Positions 1 to 12,745 of a stretch of DNA of 64,000 nucleotides are shown one piece after another. Source of the DNA: Riptortus pedestris (Eukaryota; Arthropoda; Insecta; Hemiptera; Alydidae); contig CM032233.1 of NCBI GenBank assembly GCA_019009955.1, positions 67,235,501-67,299,500 on the forward strand. Reading direction: 5' to 3'. The notes beneath the pieces were generated by a model, which saw only the letters and a list, made by a program, of their open reading frames with translations, searched no databases and was not told the DNA's origin. Each line of letters opens with the position of its first letter. Position 1 is the first letter of the stretch. Made by a program: the position numbers and the translations under genes.

Positions 1-3000
1 CCTACTAAATTTGTTTCCTGTGTTGAAGAGTCTCCTCCTTAAACCACTGTGTGCCATTACAAACAATTTCCTTATCCCAAAAACCAAGAAATAACAGGTT
101 TTTCCCACCAATATGTAATTAATAGTCTAATTAAATGTCATTACTGATTAACTTGTATTGCCAGTAATAGCTGATCTAGCTAACTGTCGTATACGTTGTA
201 AATATCCCTTTTCATCTTATTTTAATTTAAATTACCCCAATGATATTCAAAACTTCAACTCCCCAATGACATTCATGACTTCAAACCCAATCAAGTTATG
301 AAGGTTGAACAATTATTAAGTACTAATCAAAGGAAACATTAGTACTTTAAAATAATTAAACACTGTAAACATGAATGTGGATTCAAGAATCCATTAAATT
401 TTCTGATTGAAATAGAATTAATTTTTAGCTATAAGCTTACCCTTCTATATTATCCTGGTTCAATGACAATCAATATAGGAATAGCATTGTATCATCGCCA
501 ATTTTAAAACTCTTGTTCATTGGCCTTTTTAATCTTACACCTTAATCTCCAGATGATTAAATCGGTTATTGAAGATCATAAATTATGATTAATAATTTTA
601 AATTCAGAGCTTTTTATTCATGGGAACAATTCAATGAAAATCACCAAATAGTGGTCAATCTTATTAAGTAAATGGATAGTAATTTTAAGTTATAGACATT
701 GATAAATAATTATGTACTAAGTGAGCAATTAATAAAAAATTTATATTTCTTCATTTTAAATTTAAATAACTTTTTTTCATTTTATTTAGTTGAAACAATT
801 AAGTTAAATTATTTTATGGGGATCAGTTTGTCATTTTAACTTAACTTATTGAAAGTGCCCACATTTATGAATATGTCTTCAATATAGGTAAATAATAATA
901 AAGTTGCAATATAATAAAAAATATACCTAATATATTTTCTATAAAATGTAATTTTTCTAACTGCTCCCCAAAAAAAGAATCTTGAATGGATATTGTTTCT
1001 ATTTTTTTTTTTTTTTTATTAGAAATAGGTTTTACCTTTCTTAATTTTAAGATTATTCCATCTATATATCTATCTCTTACTAAGAGACTTTGCATGTCAT
1101 GTTTTACATCTTGATTAATCTTCATTATGCTATTTGCTAATTGCTCCATACATGGAATTTTTCTGTAATTTTGAAAAAAATTAACTCATTCAGCTGAAGT
1201 ACACAATTAAAATGCCATACATTTTTGAAGTATATTAGATTTAAACTTGTTTCATTGCTTGTCAATAATATAATGATCATAAAAAGTATGTATGACTTTT
1301 CAAAGTACTCAAATAGTTCCATTGAGTACTGAATTAGAACCAATACCAATTAAATTGATACCTGAAAGCATTTGTATATACTGAAATAATGTTGATATTT
1401 CTATATTATTTTAATCAAATGCCCAAAATGAAGTAATTTTCATTTCTTTGTTGTAGTATTCATTAAATGTTGTAAAATATTATTTACCAAATATTTGTCT
1501 GTAATTATTAAATATCCATAAAGACAGTCATTAATTATTGATTTTATACAAGTTTTGATAATATTAAATTTTATAAGCCTAGGCTTTCACCTTATGCCCT
1601 ATCAAAAAGAAAATTTAATCATTTTGAACTTTGAAGCTTCTGTTTCATCCTACCTGGTAAATTCATCCACAGTTAACTACCATTAACTGTGACTATTACT
1701 GCATGAGTGTTGTTTTCAAAATTTTGCTACTAGGGAGGTTATTTAACATAATAAACAGCTCCACTATTATTGCTTAACTCATAATAATACTGTAAAAACA
1801 AGAATATACAGAAAATATCTTGGTCATTCCTATGTCCAAGTCAGTTGCAAATAATAAAAAACACATACGTGGGGGGGGGGAATAATAATACAAAGAAGGT
1901 TTATTTTATATTGGCGTGGTGGTTGTTTAACGAAAATATGAGAAATGCTGCCCTTAAATCTTTAAAAACATTAGGCAGTAACAAGCAATAAATTTTAATT
2001 CTTAAGGATTGAGAATTAAACTCATTTTATGTTATGTCTTTAACTATAAAACTTTTCTTTTGATAAAGTACCGTGATCTTGAAAAAACTTCCACGTTAAT
2101 TTGTTATCAACGTTATTTTCTCTAATGTAGTTTAGATATATCTGTTCAAGAAATACCACCCATATACCTAATCAACCAACAAAAGAAGTAAATACAAAAA
2201 TACATTTCAACTAGTGACCCATTCAGCAAAAATGTCGTACTTATTGTCATTTCACCGGATCATAAGGTTTTCATTGGAATAGACAATGCATGAGGTTTTA
2301 TAACTAACTTGTAATAACAGTAACACAGTTTTTATAGTGGCCTGTTACTATTTTGTTATTGAAGTAACCAGGTGGGGAGAAGCAGAAAAGGGCTATAACT
2401 TGTATAGCATTGAATTAATTATTGTATTCCAAATACTCATTGTCACAGTATTATGAGAGCATGAGTTACAAAAGGAAGGAGGTAGATTTCAAATTACTGT
2501 AACTGTATGGAGCAATTATGTAAGAAATTAAACCCTATCTTGCCCTTCTTACTATTCTATTAATATTTTTGTCATCAATTGACTATGCATTGCCTCTGTA
2601 CTTTACATTATACTCATATTCAGATATTTCTTCCTTCCTGAATGTGGAATATTATATTTAATATAATATAAAATGTTAATGTTAATGAAATACATTGAAA
2701 TATTAATAATATGTTCCGAGATCATAAATAAATAATTTAATAAATGCTTAGAATTATCATATCAAAATAAAAGTTATCGATTTTTTGGAAAATTGAGTTT
2801 AAATGTATAATTAGTTTAAGTATATATGATACTCTTTTATAATTTGCTATATCCGAATAATTAATTATTTAGGGGAAATACTTCATTCATAAGAATTAAT
2901 TATTAATATGTTTCTTTGGTCTCCTTATTTTGTTTTGTTTGTTTTTGTTTGCACCCAGTATGGTTTCTTTTTTTTAAGCTTGCACTTTCTTCATTTTTTT

Positions 3001-6000
3001 TTTGTCCTTTTTTCAGTTATTACCTCCCTTATGTATGTAAATAAATATATAGATTCTGTAGTTATCAACAATTAATAAGTACACATTTAGTGATGGTAGT
3101 ATTCTTTTAGTTGTGTACTGTTAGCCATTTTGTTTGTGTACTTATTAGGAACAATGGTATTAAGTTGCTTTATAAAGTTTAAACGCTCCTAGTTTCTACT
3201 TACTGGCGCAACTGCTAAATGCATCTCCTACTTAAGGCATTTTTTATTAGATTTAGATTAGAATTATTTTGTTGGTGTCTTTATTAATAGTTTGCGCTTA
3301 TAAGCTTCCTTTCCAAATTCCATCTACTTAAAATTAGTTCATGCCATGGGGGACTCAAAATATTCAGTTGCTATAGATTATTTGTTAGGACCATCAAATA
3401 AATAGCTAAGGAGTATTGTATTAAATTAACAATTATCAGAGAATTTTATATGTAAAATATTATTACAATAGAAAAGAAAAGAGTATTACTCATTTTTCTT
3501 TCATGTATATGTATTTAGCAGAAGAATTCATAGGAACCAATTAATTTGTTTGAAAATTTATTATTTGCAGCAAAAAAAATAATAAGAAAAAAAATGTTCT
3601 AAAAACCTAAATATCAATCAAAATCTAAAGTGATATATTTATTAATAAGTTTTTTTTTGCAATAATTACTGCCAACTTTCAGCAAGATGGACATAATTAG
3701 GTACAATAGTATGAAAAAATAAATACAAGGATAAACAACCAGTTAATGAGTAAAACCCAGTAATTTTATTTTCTGTGACACTTTATTTGATTATAAATTT
3801 AAGATTATGATCAAGTAAAGTGGCATGCCCTTGCAAAGGGATACTGAGTAACTTGAATTTACCCCATGGATAGAACACAATTAGTACATTTCCCAAACCT
3901 CTTGCAAATAATACATGTTGCAGATACAAATTGATGTTGAGATGAAATAGACATGCCATGTACACACGCATCACCATAACTTTTATCAATGGCTCATTGA
4001 ATTACACACTGTAATTTCCTCTTGGAGTCAATTTTGTTTATGTTACTTTTCTCTATATTCATTTTACAATGTAGTTTCATAACATTTTGGAAAAATAAGA
4101 TCATTGGCTTCATGTAAGCGTTAACCTTCCTCCACTTTCATCTAAAATCTTAAGTCAAAGTTTTAACATGGGAATTTAGATAGAACATTATATCGTGTTT
4201 AGTGTTCTTTATTTTTATAAGTTATTTGACTCTTTAATATTAAAAAAAAAATTATTTGCTTCATTAACAAATTAACTGGAGAAATCATTTCAGAACTGAG
4301 TCATAGGGTTAATTAACGCCCTACGACTAAACACTAATTTGCAACTTAGCTGAATTGATCACATATTAATTACTTATAGAGCAAGCTGGCTATGTTATCA
4401 ACAGTATTCCTAGAATTTCATTGTAACTACAAACTTTATTTTATAAACCTCTAGCAAGGTGGGAACTATCATATGAGGTCAACTGACTATGAGTTACAGT
4501 TAAAAGGTTAATATATATTTATGCTGTCTAAATTGTACAGCTTATGGCAAGAAGTAGTTTAAAGAAAAACACTAAGTGGAACAATCTAAAATTAGTACAG
4601 ATTCATTTTGTTACACAAATCATAGTATTGTGGACAATGGAGGGTTAAGGACATGAAGCTGAAAGTTAGATATCATTAGAATGTTTTGCTCCTCTCAGGA
4701 GCATGTAAAATTATAACAAATGAACTATGAAGCATGAACTAAAATCTTTCTATACATTTGAAACACTTGAAATGTCAGTTCCTAATACATTAGAAATGGA
4801 AAAAAATGTAATGATATTATTTTTATTCAAAATAGCCTCAGTTGGCTTCAATACATTTTTCCCAAAGCCCAAAAAGGTTTTTTAATATTTCCAAGGAACA
4901 TTTTGGACTTGGAATTAATAAATTTGGGAAATTTAAATTTTACCTCGTTTCCATTTTTGAATATATATTTATTAAATATCCCAAACACTCTGAAAAAGCA
5001 ACAGTCCAGGTGAAGATGATGGGATGGTAAAATTTTCAGATTACTTCATTTTTTAAAAGTTAATTGACAAACATGGGGTGGAGCATTGTAATGAAGAATT
5101 AAGTTCCCAATAAGGACCAGGAATTTTCATTTTTAAATTATCAATGAAATTTGTGTATCCTGTACAGAAAAAGATTTTTCACAAACTATATACCTGCTAA
5201 CTGACATTTGATTATGTTGCACCTACTGGTAACTTTCTTTGTTTTTATCTTTTTAATAACTTGTAGGTGTTATATAAATAAAGTATGTTTTGGAAGCTCT
5301 CTTCTTGTCTCATATAAATTGGCCTCTACTAAAGTCTTTAATATTTCATTATTAAGCTTTGTTCCTGGCCTTCCAAAAGATTCATTCTCGAAACCACATT
5401 GTGTTCTTTCAGAAGCTGCTATTTCAAATTACTATACCCTTCGAAATAAATAAGATGATTGATGTCCTTAAAATAGAATTTACTAGACCTCCCTCTTCGC
5501 CTATACCCTAGGACATTTTCATTTTAAATTCAAATAAGAATATTAAATATAATTTCTCAGATTTCATTAATAGTAACAAAATACTCAAATATTTTACAAT
5601 AAACTGAGCAATAAAACATGAGAAGGAAAGAGAAATGCCTAAAAGTTAATTTACTTTCCATTGTGTTGTTGTTTGTGAAATGCGATGTACATTAATGGTT
5701 TTCTCAAAGTAAGTAAATTTGACATTTCAACCTAATAGAATGTAATAAGGAATAAAGTAAAATGCTGTTGTTAATGTATTTGAAGAGTTTTCCTAGTTCA
5801 GGTTCTAGTTATAATTTTACATGTTTTGTTTAATTCTGATTTCCTATTGACATACAACTTTTAACCTATTAGTTTATAATAGGAATTTATTCAGGGGCTT
5901 TAATCTTCTTCGTTGACTCCATGCTCTAGCTTTACAGGTATAAATTCATTAACATTTTTACATTTGTATTCTCTTATTCTTCATACATTCTTCAGCATAT

Positions 6001-6586
6001 CTCTTTTATTACAAGAAATGTTTGTAAGCAATAAAAATTGATTTAGTCAATCCACTTTAAATACTATGAAATTTAACCTTTCAAACAAATATATTCCTAT
6101 TTTACCAAATTATACAAAACAAAATAAACATTTTTTGGGGCACTTCCTCATTTTTTTAATGTTTTATTGCCAATCTGTCCCTTGTCTGTAAATAGTAACT
6201 GAATAGCAAACATACTTGTATTTGTTGATGTGAGTTATTGAAACCACTGAAAAGTGAAAACCGTTTTTAAAATAAGCAATCCTTAAGTCATCCCATGTAC
6301 TGTTGTGTGTAATTTGTTTTTCCACAAAACACATAGAATATCTACTTACCTACCCTCACACTTAAGCTTTTTAATTAATTGTTTGTTTTAAATGTATGTA
6401 TGTGTCACACTCATGTTTATACAAACAGTATTTAGTTTGTACATAGAGGAGACATAAGATTATATTTATAGTTTTAGATTTTAGCTGTTAATAGTGTCAA
6501 TGCAATTAGTTATAGTTTTCTTTTATTATTTGATGTGTTTTGTTTTATGTGTGGTTTCACAATGTTTTTACACCATGTCAAATCAG
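1..6586. other. Noncoding stretch, probably intron of Na+/K+-ATPase alpha gene
   Basis: This AT-rich DNA precedes the first recognisable ATPase exon. The exon upstream in the protein, encoding the hinge and M5-M6 up to the conserved DLGTD, was looked for and not seen, so the window most likely opens inside an intron. The short open frames here have no recognisable family and match chance expectation. A G10 tract lies near 1870. No other structure was found. Confidence 0.5.
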
Positions 6587-6681
6587 GTGCCTGCAATTTC
6601 CCTGGCCTATGAGGAAGCAGAAAGTGATATCATGAAGCGGCAACCTCGAAATCCATTCACTGATAAACTCGTTAATGAAAG
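6587..6681 (+). CDS. Atpalpha: Na+/K+-ATPase alpha subunit, alternative exon a (M6 end and L6-7 loop)
   Basis: This is an internal exon of the P-type Na+/K+-ATPase catalytic subunit, a plasma-membrane pump exporting 3 Na+ for 2 K+ per ATP. It encodes [20 protein letters not shown] and continues to DKLVNE: the end of transmembrane helix 6, next to the cation site, plus the cytoplasmic loop to M7. Its 95 nt start in phase 0 after a CAG acceptor and end with AG of a split arginine codon before GTAATT. The next constitutive exon at 9502 supplies the missing G. A second 95-nt exon at 7375 encodes the homologous segment. Including both would shift the frame, so the pair is arranged for mutually exclusive splicing, as known for this gene in Drosophila. 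The acceptor has a weak polypyrimidine tract. Identity is firm; exclusive use is inferred from phase. Confidence 0.95.
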
Positions 6682-7374
6682 GTAATTTTGAAGTTAATAG
6701 TGAAATTCTGATCAGGATTGATGAAGACTTCATTGATATTATTCTTCCTTCTAACTTGCTTTCTCTTTTATTCTTCTTTCACAAACTTTCTGTACTACTT
6801 CCTTCTCGTCCATTATTTGACACTTTATTTTCTATATTCATACTTCTCTATTTTCTGACCTTTCTTTCTCTTTCTCTATCTTGGTTCCATAAGTATGTAT
6901 GCATATAAACCTCCTTGAGCTGTAATAGAAGAAACGTAAGTATCATTTTTGTAATATTTGCATGGCTAGGAAATGTGCACTTTCACTCTATGATCTCATT
7001 CACATCTTGGGTCTGGTTCCTAGAAATCTACTGACATCTTGGGCTTTAATAAAGGGTAAGATCACATATTTCGATGCACTGTTCTTTTTCCTTTAATTTA
7101 CCTATTTTTTCATTTATTTATAGCACTTTGCTATATTATTTTATTTTAATTACCGTTTTTCTTTTTACCACGGAAATCAACCAATGCAGCTTGATAAAAC
7201 TCTCACTTTCTAAAATAGCATGGGTAAATCTCAATAACTCGATTTATAGTCCTAACTTTTTCTTCATTTCTAATATGTCCATCAGCTTCTTACCGCTACC
7301 AGTGTGTGTGATGAACTAATTACGCGCTTAAAATTAGTTTGACTAACATTGTCTGTCTGTGCTAATGCTCAAAG
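6682..7374 (+). other. Intron between the alternative exons a and b
   Basis: This 693-nt spacer has GT and AG ends. It contains a pyrimidine-rich tract (about 6725-6890). A CTAAT branch-point-like motif (around 7362) lies just before the exon b acceptor. No further exon copy was seen in it. Confidence 0.6.
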
Positions 7375-7469
7375 ATGCCTGCTATCTCACTGGCGTATGA
7401 AGCCCCAGAATCGGACATTATGAAAAGACAACCACGGAACCCATACAGGGATAATCTTGTAAACAAAAG
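7375..7469 (+). CDS. Atpalpha: Na+/K+-ATPase alpha subunit, alternative exon b (M6 end and L6-7 loop)
   Basis: This is the paralogue of the exon at 6587 and has exactly the same length (95 nt) and phases. It begins after CAAAG with ATG in place of GTG, encodes [20 protein letters not shown] and continues to NLVNK, and ends with AG before GTAGGC. Differences from exon a cluster at V/M at the M6 end, EEA/EAP, and FTDK/YRDN plus E/K in the cytoplasmic loop. The reading frame is clean, so both exons appear to be under coding constraint. Known insect biology makes this a splice-isoform switch in the ion-pathway/loop region. Which tissue or stage uses which exon cannot be read from the sequence. 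Confidence 0.94.
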
Positions 7470-9501
7470 GTAGGCTTGTGTTTCCTATTTCTGTTCTATA
7501 TTTTCCTCACTTGTATTAATCTGTAACTTTATTGATTTCCATTTGTCAAACTTAAATTGCATGTTATCCTTTTCTCCTAAGTATATAATTGGACAATTGA
7601 ATATTAGTAAAAACATATTTTTTTCTGTATGAGTGTGTTAATTTATAACAGGTTAACCTATTTGTTTATACAGATTTTATTTGTTTTTTTTTCTTTCCTT
7701 CAAGTGAATAGCTCTCTTTCCAGGGGGTGCATCTAATTAACTATAAAGGTCTTATTTGTGGTTCACTGTGGGTATGCAATCATTTGTGCGTATGTTATTT
7801 TTGTTATCAAATATTAGAGATTTTACTCCCTTCACTGAAATTTCTAGTTTTTATTACTTAAAAGTTAATTCACTGCATTCTTATAGTTCTTTTTTAAATC
7901 TTAGTCCTTTAGATATGTCTAATTTACAATAAAAGAAAGTTATGTAAACATGACGATTCATGACTTTTATAGTTACTTCTGGTCACACATGAAATTTTGT
8001 TATTAGTTATGGCCAAAGTTCATTAACATTCTCTTCTTTATTTTTCACTAAAATAATATAGCATGTATTTGACATGCCTTCTAGTGTTTTGTAGAATATT
8101 TTTGAGAATGATAATCAAAATAAATGTCTTATGTTGTTTAAAAATTATCAAAGACCAATTTCTGTAGATAGTCAACAATTTTTTTTTTTACTCCATTAAT
8201 TTATTTTAAGAAATTTCGAAATTCAGTTAATCATTTAGAACGTAAAACAGTTGTATGTGTCTGTGAGTGTGTTTTTTAGTTTGTTTTTTTTCATTACAAT
8301 TAAAATTTCTTTCAGTATCCTCGACAATTGTTATTTAATTTAATCACTTTTTTTTATTATACAATATTTTTTTAAAGCCTTAACACCAACAGTGTTTTTC
8401 CTGAAGTTTACGTTTAATAGATCTGATTACTTACCATTTTAAATCCTTCGCTCTTTTTACTTATACTTCCAATATAGATAAACTTTCAGAGAAATACTCT
8501 GTAAATAGGGGATGTCTGAACTTTACCCATTTTATTGTAAATCTTTACTTTTTGTTTTTTACGAAGATGACCATGGCAGTTTAATAGTTTTTTGTAACAT
8601 TGGAGTTTAAAGGGGATCTTATTTTATGTACTTTTCTTAAAATTCACTGCCATCAATACACTAGATTTCATTAGAGTTCTTGGCTGTACATTTAATATAG
8701 TTTATTTTATGTTTCTTTGATTGATTTGACTCAACTTTTAATGTCTGAAATATTTGAGAATTTCTCCCAAATTGAATTATTTTGAATGACAATTAATTGA
8801 TCTTGCAAACACACATTCACAGACCTACATAACGAAATTGTTTCATCATTAAAAAAAAAATTACAATAATTAGAAACTGATGAATGAAAAGTATGACTTT
8901 ATAGTTGCATGAGGTGACTTGGTGAATGCGGAAAGATAAATTGTTCATAAGTGTGGTATCGCATATATTATTTTTTGTATTAGTTTACTGTTTGCCTAGG
9001 TCAGAAGCATCAGGAAAATGACAGGAAGGTGATCACATTCTAACTGGATATCCTTTGAGACTTGCTCTTCTGTATTGAAAATTCAACATTTCAAATTTTT
9101 TAAATTTAAAAGTAATCATGAATTGTGAAGAAAAATGTTTTATTTTATCATAAAAACAATATGAGTAATTTCTTTAAACTTATCAGATCCTTTAACTGAT
9201 GAGACAAATTATGTGTTCTTAAACAAAAGCGGTAGTTGTTAGATTAATTTTAAATTTTAAGCAATGATGTGCCTTATAACTTCAGTAGTTTAACAGACTA
9301 AGTAGATCATAGTGTTTTTATTAATTCAGTTTATATAGTTATTCTGATTCTCCCAATTAACTTTCAACTTGCACATTTTTTCTATTTTCTTCATAACTGT
9401 TTAATCAGTAGATTTCTCTATTGCACTCTAAATGCTTTGAATGTTTAACGCACCTTCTCTCCTAGTTCTTTACTATATATGAACATTTTATATGCTTACA
9501 G
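7470..9501 (+). other. Intron downstream of alternative exon b
   Basis: This is about 2 kb of AT-rich intron ending in the acceptor CTTACAG. No third copy of the alternative exon and no mobile element was recognised in it. Confidence 0.55.
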
Positions 9502-9676
9502 GCTTATTTCCATGGCTTATGGTCAGATTGGTATGATTCAAGCTGCTGCAGGGTTCTTTGTGTACTTCGTAATCATGGCTGAAAACGGATTCTTACCAAT
9601 GAAATTATTTGGAATAAGGAAACAGTGGGATTCAAAAGCTGTCAATGATCTAACAGACTCCTATGGCCAAGAATGG
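9502..9676 (+). CDS. Atpalpha: Na+/K+-ATPase alpha subunit, exon for M7 and the M7-M8 extracellular loop
   Basis: This 175-nt constitutive exon begins after a CAG acceptor. Its first G completes the arginine codon of either alternative exon. It encodes [19 protein letters not shown] and on to ENGFLP (M7), then [15 protein letters not shown] and the conserved SYGQEW loop, which in known pump structures contacts the beta subunit. It ends in phase 0 before GTAAAT. Sequence conservation with animal alpha subunits is very high and there is no break in frame. Confidence 0.96.
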
Positions 9677-9768
9677 GTAAATATTATGTTTCACATAATT
9701 TGTGTTGTACTGTGGTGATGTCTTACCGTATAGATTAATTTATTTATGTAATTGTGGTCCTTTTTCAG

Positions 9769-9899
9769 ACATACCGTGATAGGAAAGCTTTGGAGTACAC
9801 TTGCCATACTGCTTTCTTTGTTTCAATCGTAGTTGTCCAGTGGGCTGATCTGATTATCTGTAAAACAAGGAGGAATTCCATTTTACATCAAGGAATGAG
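9769..9899 (+). CDS. Atpalpha: Na+/K+-ATPase alpha subunit, exon for M8 and the M8-M9 loop
   Basis: This 131-nt exon follows the acceptor TTTTTCAG after a short 92-nt intron. It encodes [17 protein letters not shown], the M8 helix with [18 protein letters not shown], and HQGM, and ends with AG of a split codon before [19 protein letters not shown] is a signature stretch of Na+/K+-ATPase alpha subunits. The phase agrees with the exon at 11737. Confidence 0.96.
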
Positions 9900-10079
9900 G
9901 TAATTATTAATGGTTGATTACTGGTATAATTATCTGGTATACTTCAAACAAGGTGTAAACAAACAAAATTTTCCCTTACTAACTTAAAATATAAAGTGAT
10001 CATGAATTTAAAATAATGTTTTAATAGCATTCAAAATTTTAATATTTTTTCTTACAAACTTCAATTTGCAGACAGCATT

Positions 10080-10672
10080 GATTTTACCATTTAAAGAAAC
10101 TGCTGCAGAATAGCATAGAATGATCTAAAAAGCTTATGTGAGCATGCTTGTGGTAAATGGCAATGCTTTGAGTGGTTTACAACATTTGATAGGGAAAAGT
10201 GGTGATTTTAATATGATAAATGAAGAAGACCACTGAAAAAGTTTGAAAAAAGCAAATTGCAAGCATTTTGGGATGAAGATAACTCAACAAAAACTTGCAG
10301 AAGTTGTCTATATGTTTTAAAGCCATCGGTATGGTCCAGATGATGGGGAAATTTGTTTGACATGAACTCTTTCGAAGGCAACTTTACTTCTGGTTTAGAA
10401 AGCTAAAAATACACTTGCAAAATGCTGCTCACCAGGTACAGAGGAAAGTCATTCCTTCATCGAATTGTGACAGGAGATGAAAAATGGTTACATTTTGAGA
10501 ATCATTACTAGATCATGGAAAATTCCTGGCAAACCGTCAACATTGATTGTAAGTCCAAATTGCTATGGAAAACAGAAAATACTTTGTGTTTGGTGGGATC
10601 AGAAGAGTGTGATCTATTATGAGCTGCTAAAATTTGGCAAAGCGATTAGTATTGACCACTACCAACAATAAA
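10080..10672 (+). pseudogene. Dead mariner-family transposase in an ATPase intron
   Basis: Across three frames this stretch spells a degraded mariner transposase in collinear order. There is an N-terminal AE-HRM-like start near 10105 and a DED motif in an LQAFWDED context (about 10258). A VTGDEKW-like block follows near 10465, and then IPGKPSTLIVSPNCYGKQ and ILCVWWDQKSVIYYELLK. The TGDEKW and WWDQ-VIYYELLK blocks are catalytic-domain hallmarks of the mauritiana/irritans-type mariners. Internal stops, frameshifts and loss of the C-terminal part beyond about 10670 make it nonfunctional. Terminal inverted repeats were not identified. It lies in the sense orientation of the host gene. Confidence 0.85.
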
Positions 10673-10716
10673 TGACTCGAGTATTGTTGTGAAAGTAGAT
10701 TAGAATATCAAAAAAA

Positions 10717-11166
10717 GTCTGTCACGCAGGGGCTGCGTAAACTAAGCAGATTTCCCACGTGAAGTTTTACAATAGAGACATTTCAGAATAGAGAGCCAAA
10801 CAGTTACAGGAACGGCCCAAACTAGCTCTTGACGGAAACTCACGACTAGACCCGAAGTTAGCCGATCTCATCTCAGAAGCTGAAAACATAAAAATGCAAA
10901 TATCTCGGTTAATATTCAAGATACAGAATACATGTATATAACATTATTTATAGTAAATTTGATTTGATTGATTCTATATAATTTTTCGATCCGACGTATA
11001 GTAACGGAGATATTTCGAATTTTCGAAAATCCTCCCCTCTAAACCCCCCCTCCCACTGGTCCGATTTCAGCCATTAACGAACGTCATCTTTATTTTTACA
11101 TAAAACGTTTAAATATCGAGTTTGGTAACGTTCAAACAAAAATTGCGACCGCTAGAGCGTTAACAG

Positions 11167-11208
<42 letters not shown>

Positions 11209-11332
11209 TTTTGTACGGACCTCATTTTTGTCATCTCCTCGGTAGGGTTGATGGACATTTGAAGAAATTTTTCAAAACTCGCGTCATGAGTACGACCTCA
11301 ATAGCTGATTTGCCCTAAGGGAAATCTGCTAA
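10717..11332 (+). mobile_element. Helitron2/Helentron-like non-autonomous element, copy A
   Basis: This is the best complete copy of a family seen many times in the window. It opens with GTCTGTCACGCAGGGGCTGC, a subterminal AAGCAGATTTCCCACGTG follows about 20 nt in, a TA microsatellite lies at 11169-11207, and the end is conserved from ACCTCATTTTTGTCATC to a 3' stem-loop AGCTGATTT...GGAAATCTGCTAA. The 5' subterminal motif GCAGATTTCCC recurs in the 3' hairpin arm. That layout matches known Helentron-associated elements of insects such as DINE-1-like repeats. No coding capacity is visible. The class assignment is inference; repeat membership is certain. Confidence 0.7.
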
Positions 11333-11736
11333 AAGGCAACAGAAAGTAATTTTGCTTTATTGTAATGGACCTTCACAAACAGCAAAACTGGTCAAGGAAA
11401 TGATTGAGACTTGGAGGATCAATTGAATTCTGGAAGAGAAAGATTCATGTTTTTCATGATTTGGTCTGTTATTTTCTTGCCTATTTAATTGTATATGTTG
11501 TTGGTTCTTTTGTTTACACACAGAATGGATTATTATGAACTTGAAAACTACAATTGTGAAATGTTGCATAATTTAAAAAATATACTTTAACTTTCTTTAA
11601 TGATTTTTTTGTTTTTTTATTCCTTAATTATTTGCTTCAAATGGATTATCTCATAATCAACATTCTTAGGATACAAAACATACAATACATCCTTTAGTTA
11701 TCATTTCATTATTATTATTCATTTTCTTTTTTACAG

Positions 11737-11838
11737 GAACTGGGCACTGAATTTCGGTCTTGTTTTTGAGACTGCCCTTGCTGCATTCCTCTCATATACT
11801 CCAGGAATGGACAAAGGACTTAGGATGTATCCATTGAA
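11737..11838 (+). CDS. Atpalpha: Na+/K+-ATPase alpha subunit, exon for M9
   Basis: This 102-nt exon follows the acceptor TTTTTTACAG. Its first G completes the arginine codon from 9899. It encodes [20 protein letters not shown] (M9) and [13 protein letters not shown], and ends with AA of a lysine codon before GTGAGT. The preceding intron is enlarged to about 1.8 kb by the mariner and Helentron-like insertions. Confidence 0.96.
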
Positions 11839-12112
11839 GTGAGTTTATTTCTTATTATTATTATTTTTTATGAAATATCTTATTTGTGGTTGAACATATA
11901 TCACTAGTTCTTAAAAGTCATTTTAATTGACAACCAGTTTATTTTGAACATACTGTACTTACCTTTGTGGGAGGAATGCACATCCAATAAGTCAATTACG
12001 TACAAAATATTAATGCTGAGAATCCATTAATGTCCTACTAGTCATAATTAATTTTACTACCATGGTCTCTAATGACATTCAGCAAGACATTCGATCTTTC
12101 AGAATTATTTTT

Positions 12113-12230
12113 TAATGTCCACTTTAAGTGCTAGGAGGGGGGAAGGGTTATCTACAGGTTTTACCCCCTTTTTAACCAGAGTGAGATTAAGGAATTTATT
12201 TAGGGAGTTCTTCACTAAATGTATTAAGAC
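12113..12230 (+). repeat. Short interspersed repeat shared with 46130-46220
   Basis: This stretch (AATGTCCACTTTAAGTGCTA, then GGAGGGG, CCTTTTTAACCAGA and GGAATTTATTTAGGGAGTT) lies in the last intron. It aligns by eye with the block at 46130-46220. The second copy is followed by a tRNA-T-arm-like stretch, so a SINE-like origin is possible but unproven. Confidence 0.45.
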
Positions 12231-12339
12231 CGATGCCTTAACTCACACAACTAACCTGAAGACTTATTTTATTTTATTTCTAATGATTTTTCTTTAAATC
12301 TTAACTATGGCAACTTTTTCTATAATTTTTTTTCTTTAG

Positions 12340-12460
12340 GTTTGTCTGGTGGTTACCTGCTATTCCTTTCATGATCTCGATATTTGTTTACGATGAAGTG
12401 AGACGATTTTATCTCCGCCGGAATCCAGGTGGCTGGCTGGAACAAGAAACATATTATTAA
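12340..12460 (+). CDS. Atpalpha: Na+/K+-ATPase alpha subunit, terminal exon (M10 and C terminus, stop)
   Basis: This last coding exon follows the acceptor TTTCTTTAG. The first G completes lysine, then [20 protein letters not shown] (M10), [19 protein letters not shown] and TAA at 12458-12460. The C-terminal ETYY pair of tyrosines is the conserved end of Na+/K+-ATPase alpha subunits, where it sits between helices and affects Na+ affinity. The frame is clean and complete, so the 3' half of the gene is intact. Confidence 0.97.
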
Positions 12461-12745
12461 GAAGCACACAGTAGCACTATTTTGTGCCATAGTTCAAACC
12501 CATTCCTCACTTACATTGCTCTTGTTATGAGATGCTGTTAGGAATTTTGTTGTAGTAAGTAAAGTGAGGTAAAAGTTCACTTAATAGTCATACTCACTAA
12601 TTTGAGAATGTCTTTACAATAATTGTATATTCTCCTGAAAAGTCTGCAAACAGAAAATTTTTAAGTCCCATGTAATGTTTTAAATTAATTTTTATACTGA
12701 AATTCTTCACATTTTTTTGGGAAGGGGGGAGGGATTGAAATGGGA

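Noticed and set aside
6675..6908. Open frame immediately after alternative exon a as an exon extension
   Set aside because: It starts across the exon a splice donor, is phenylalanine/leucine-rich from a pyrimidine tract and has no counterpart in the ATPase protein.
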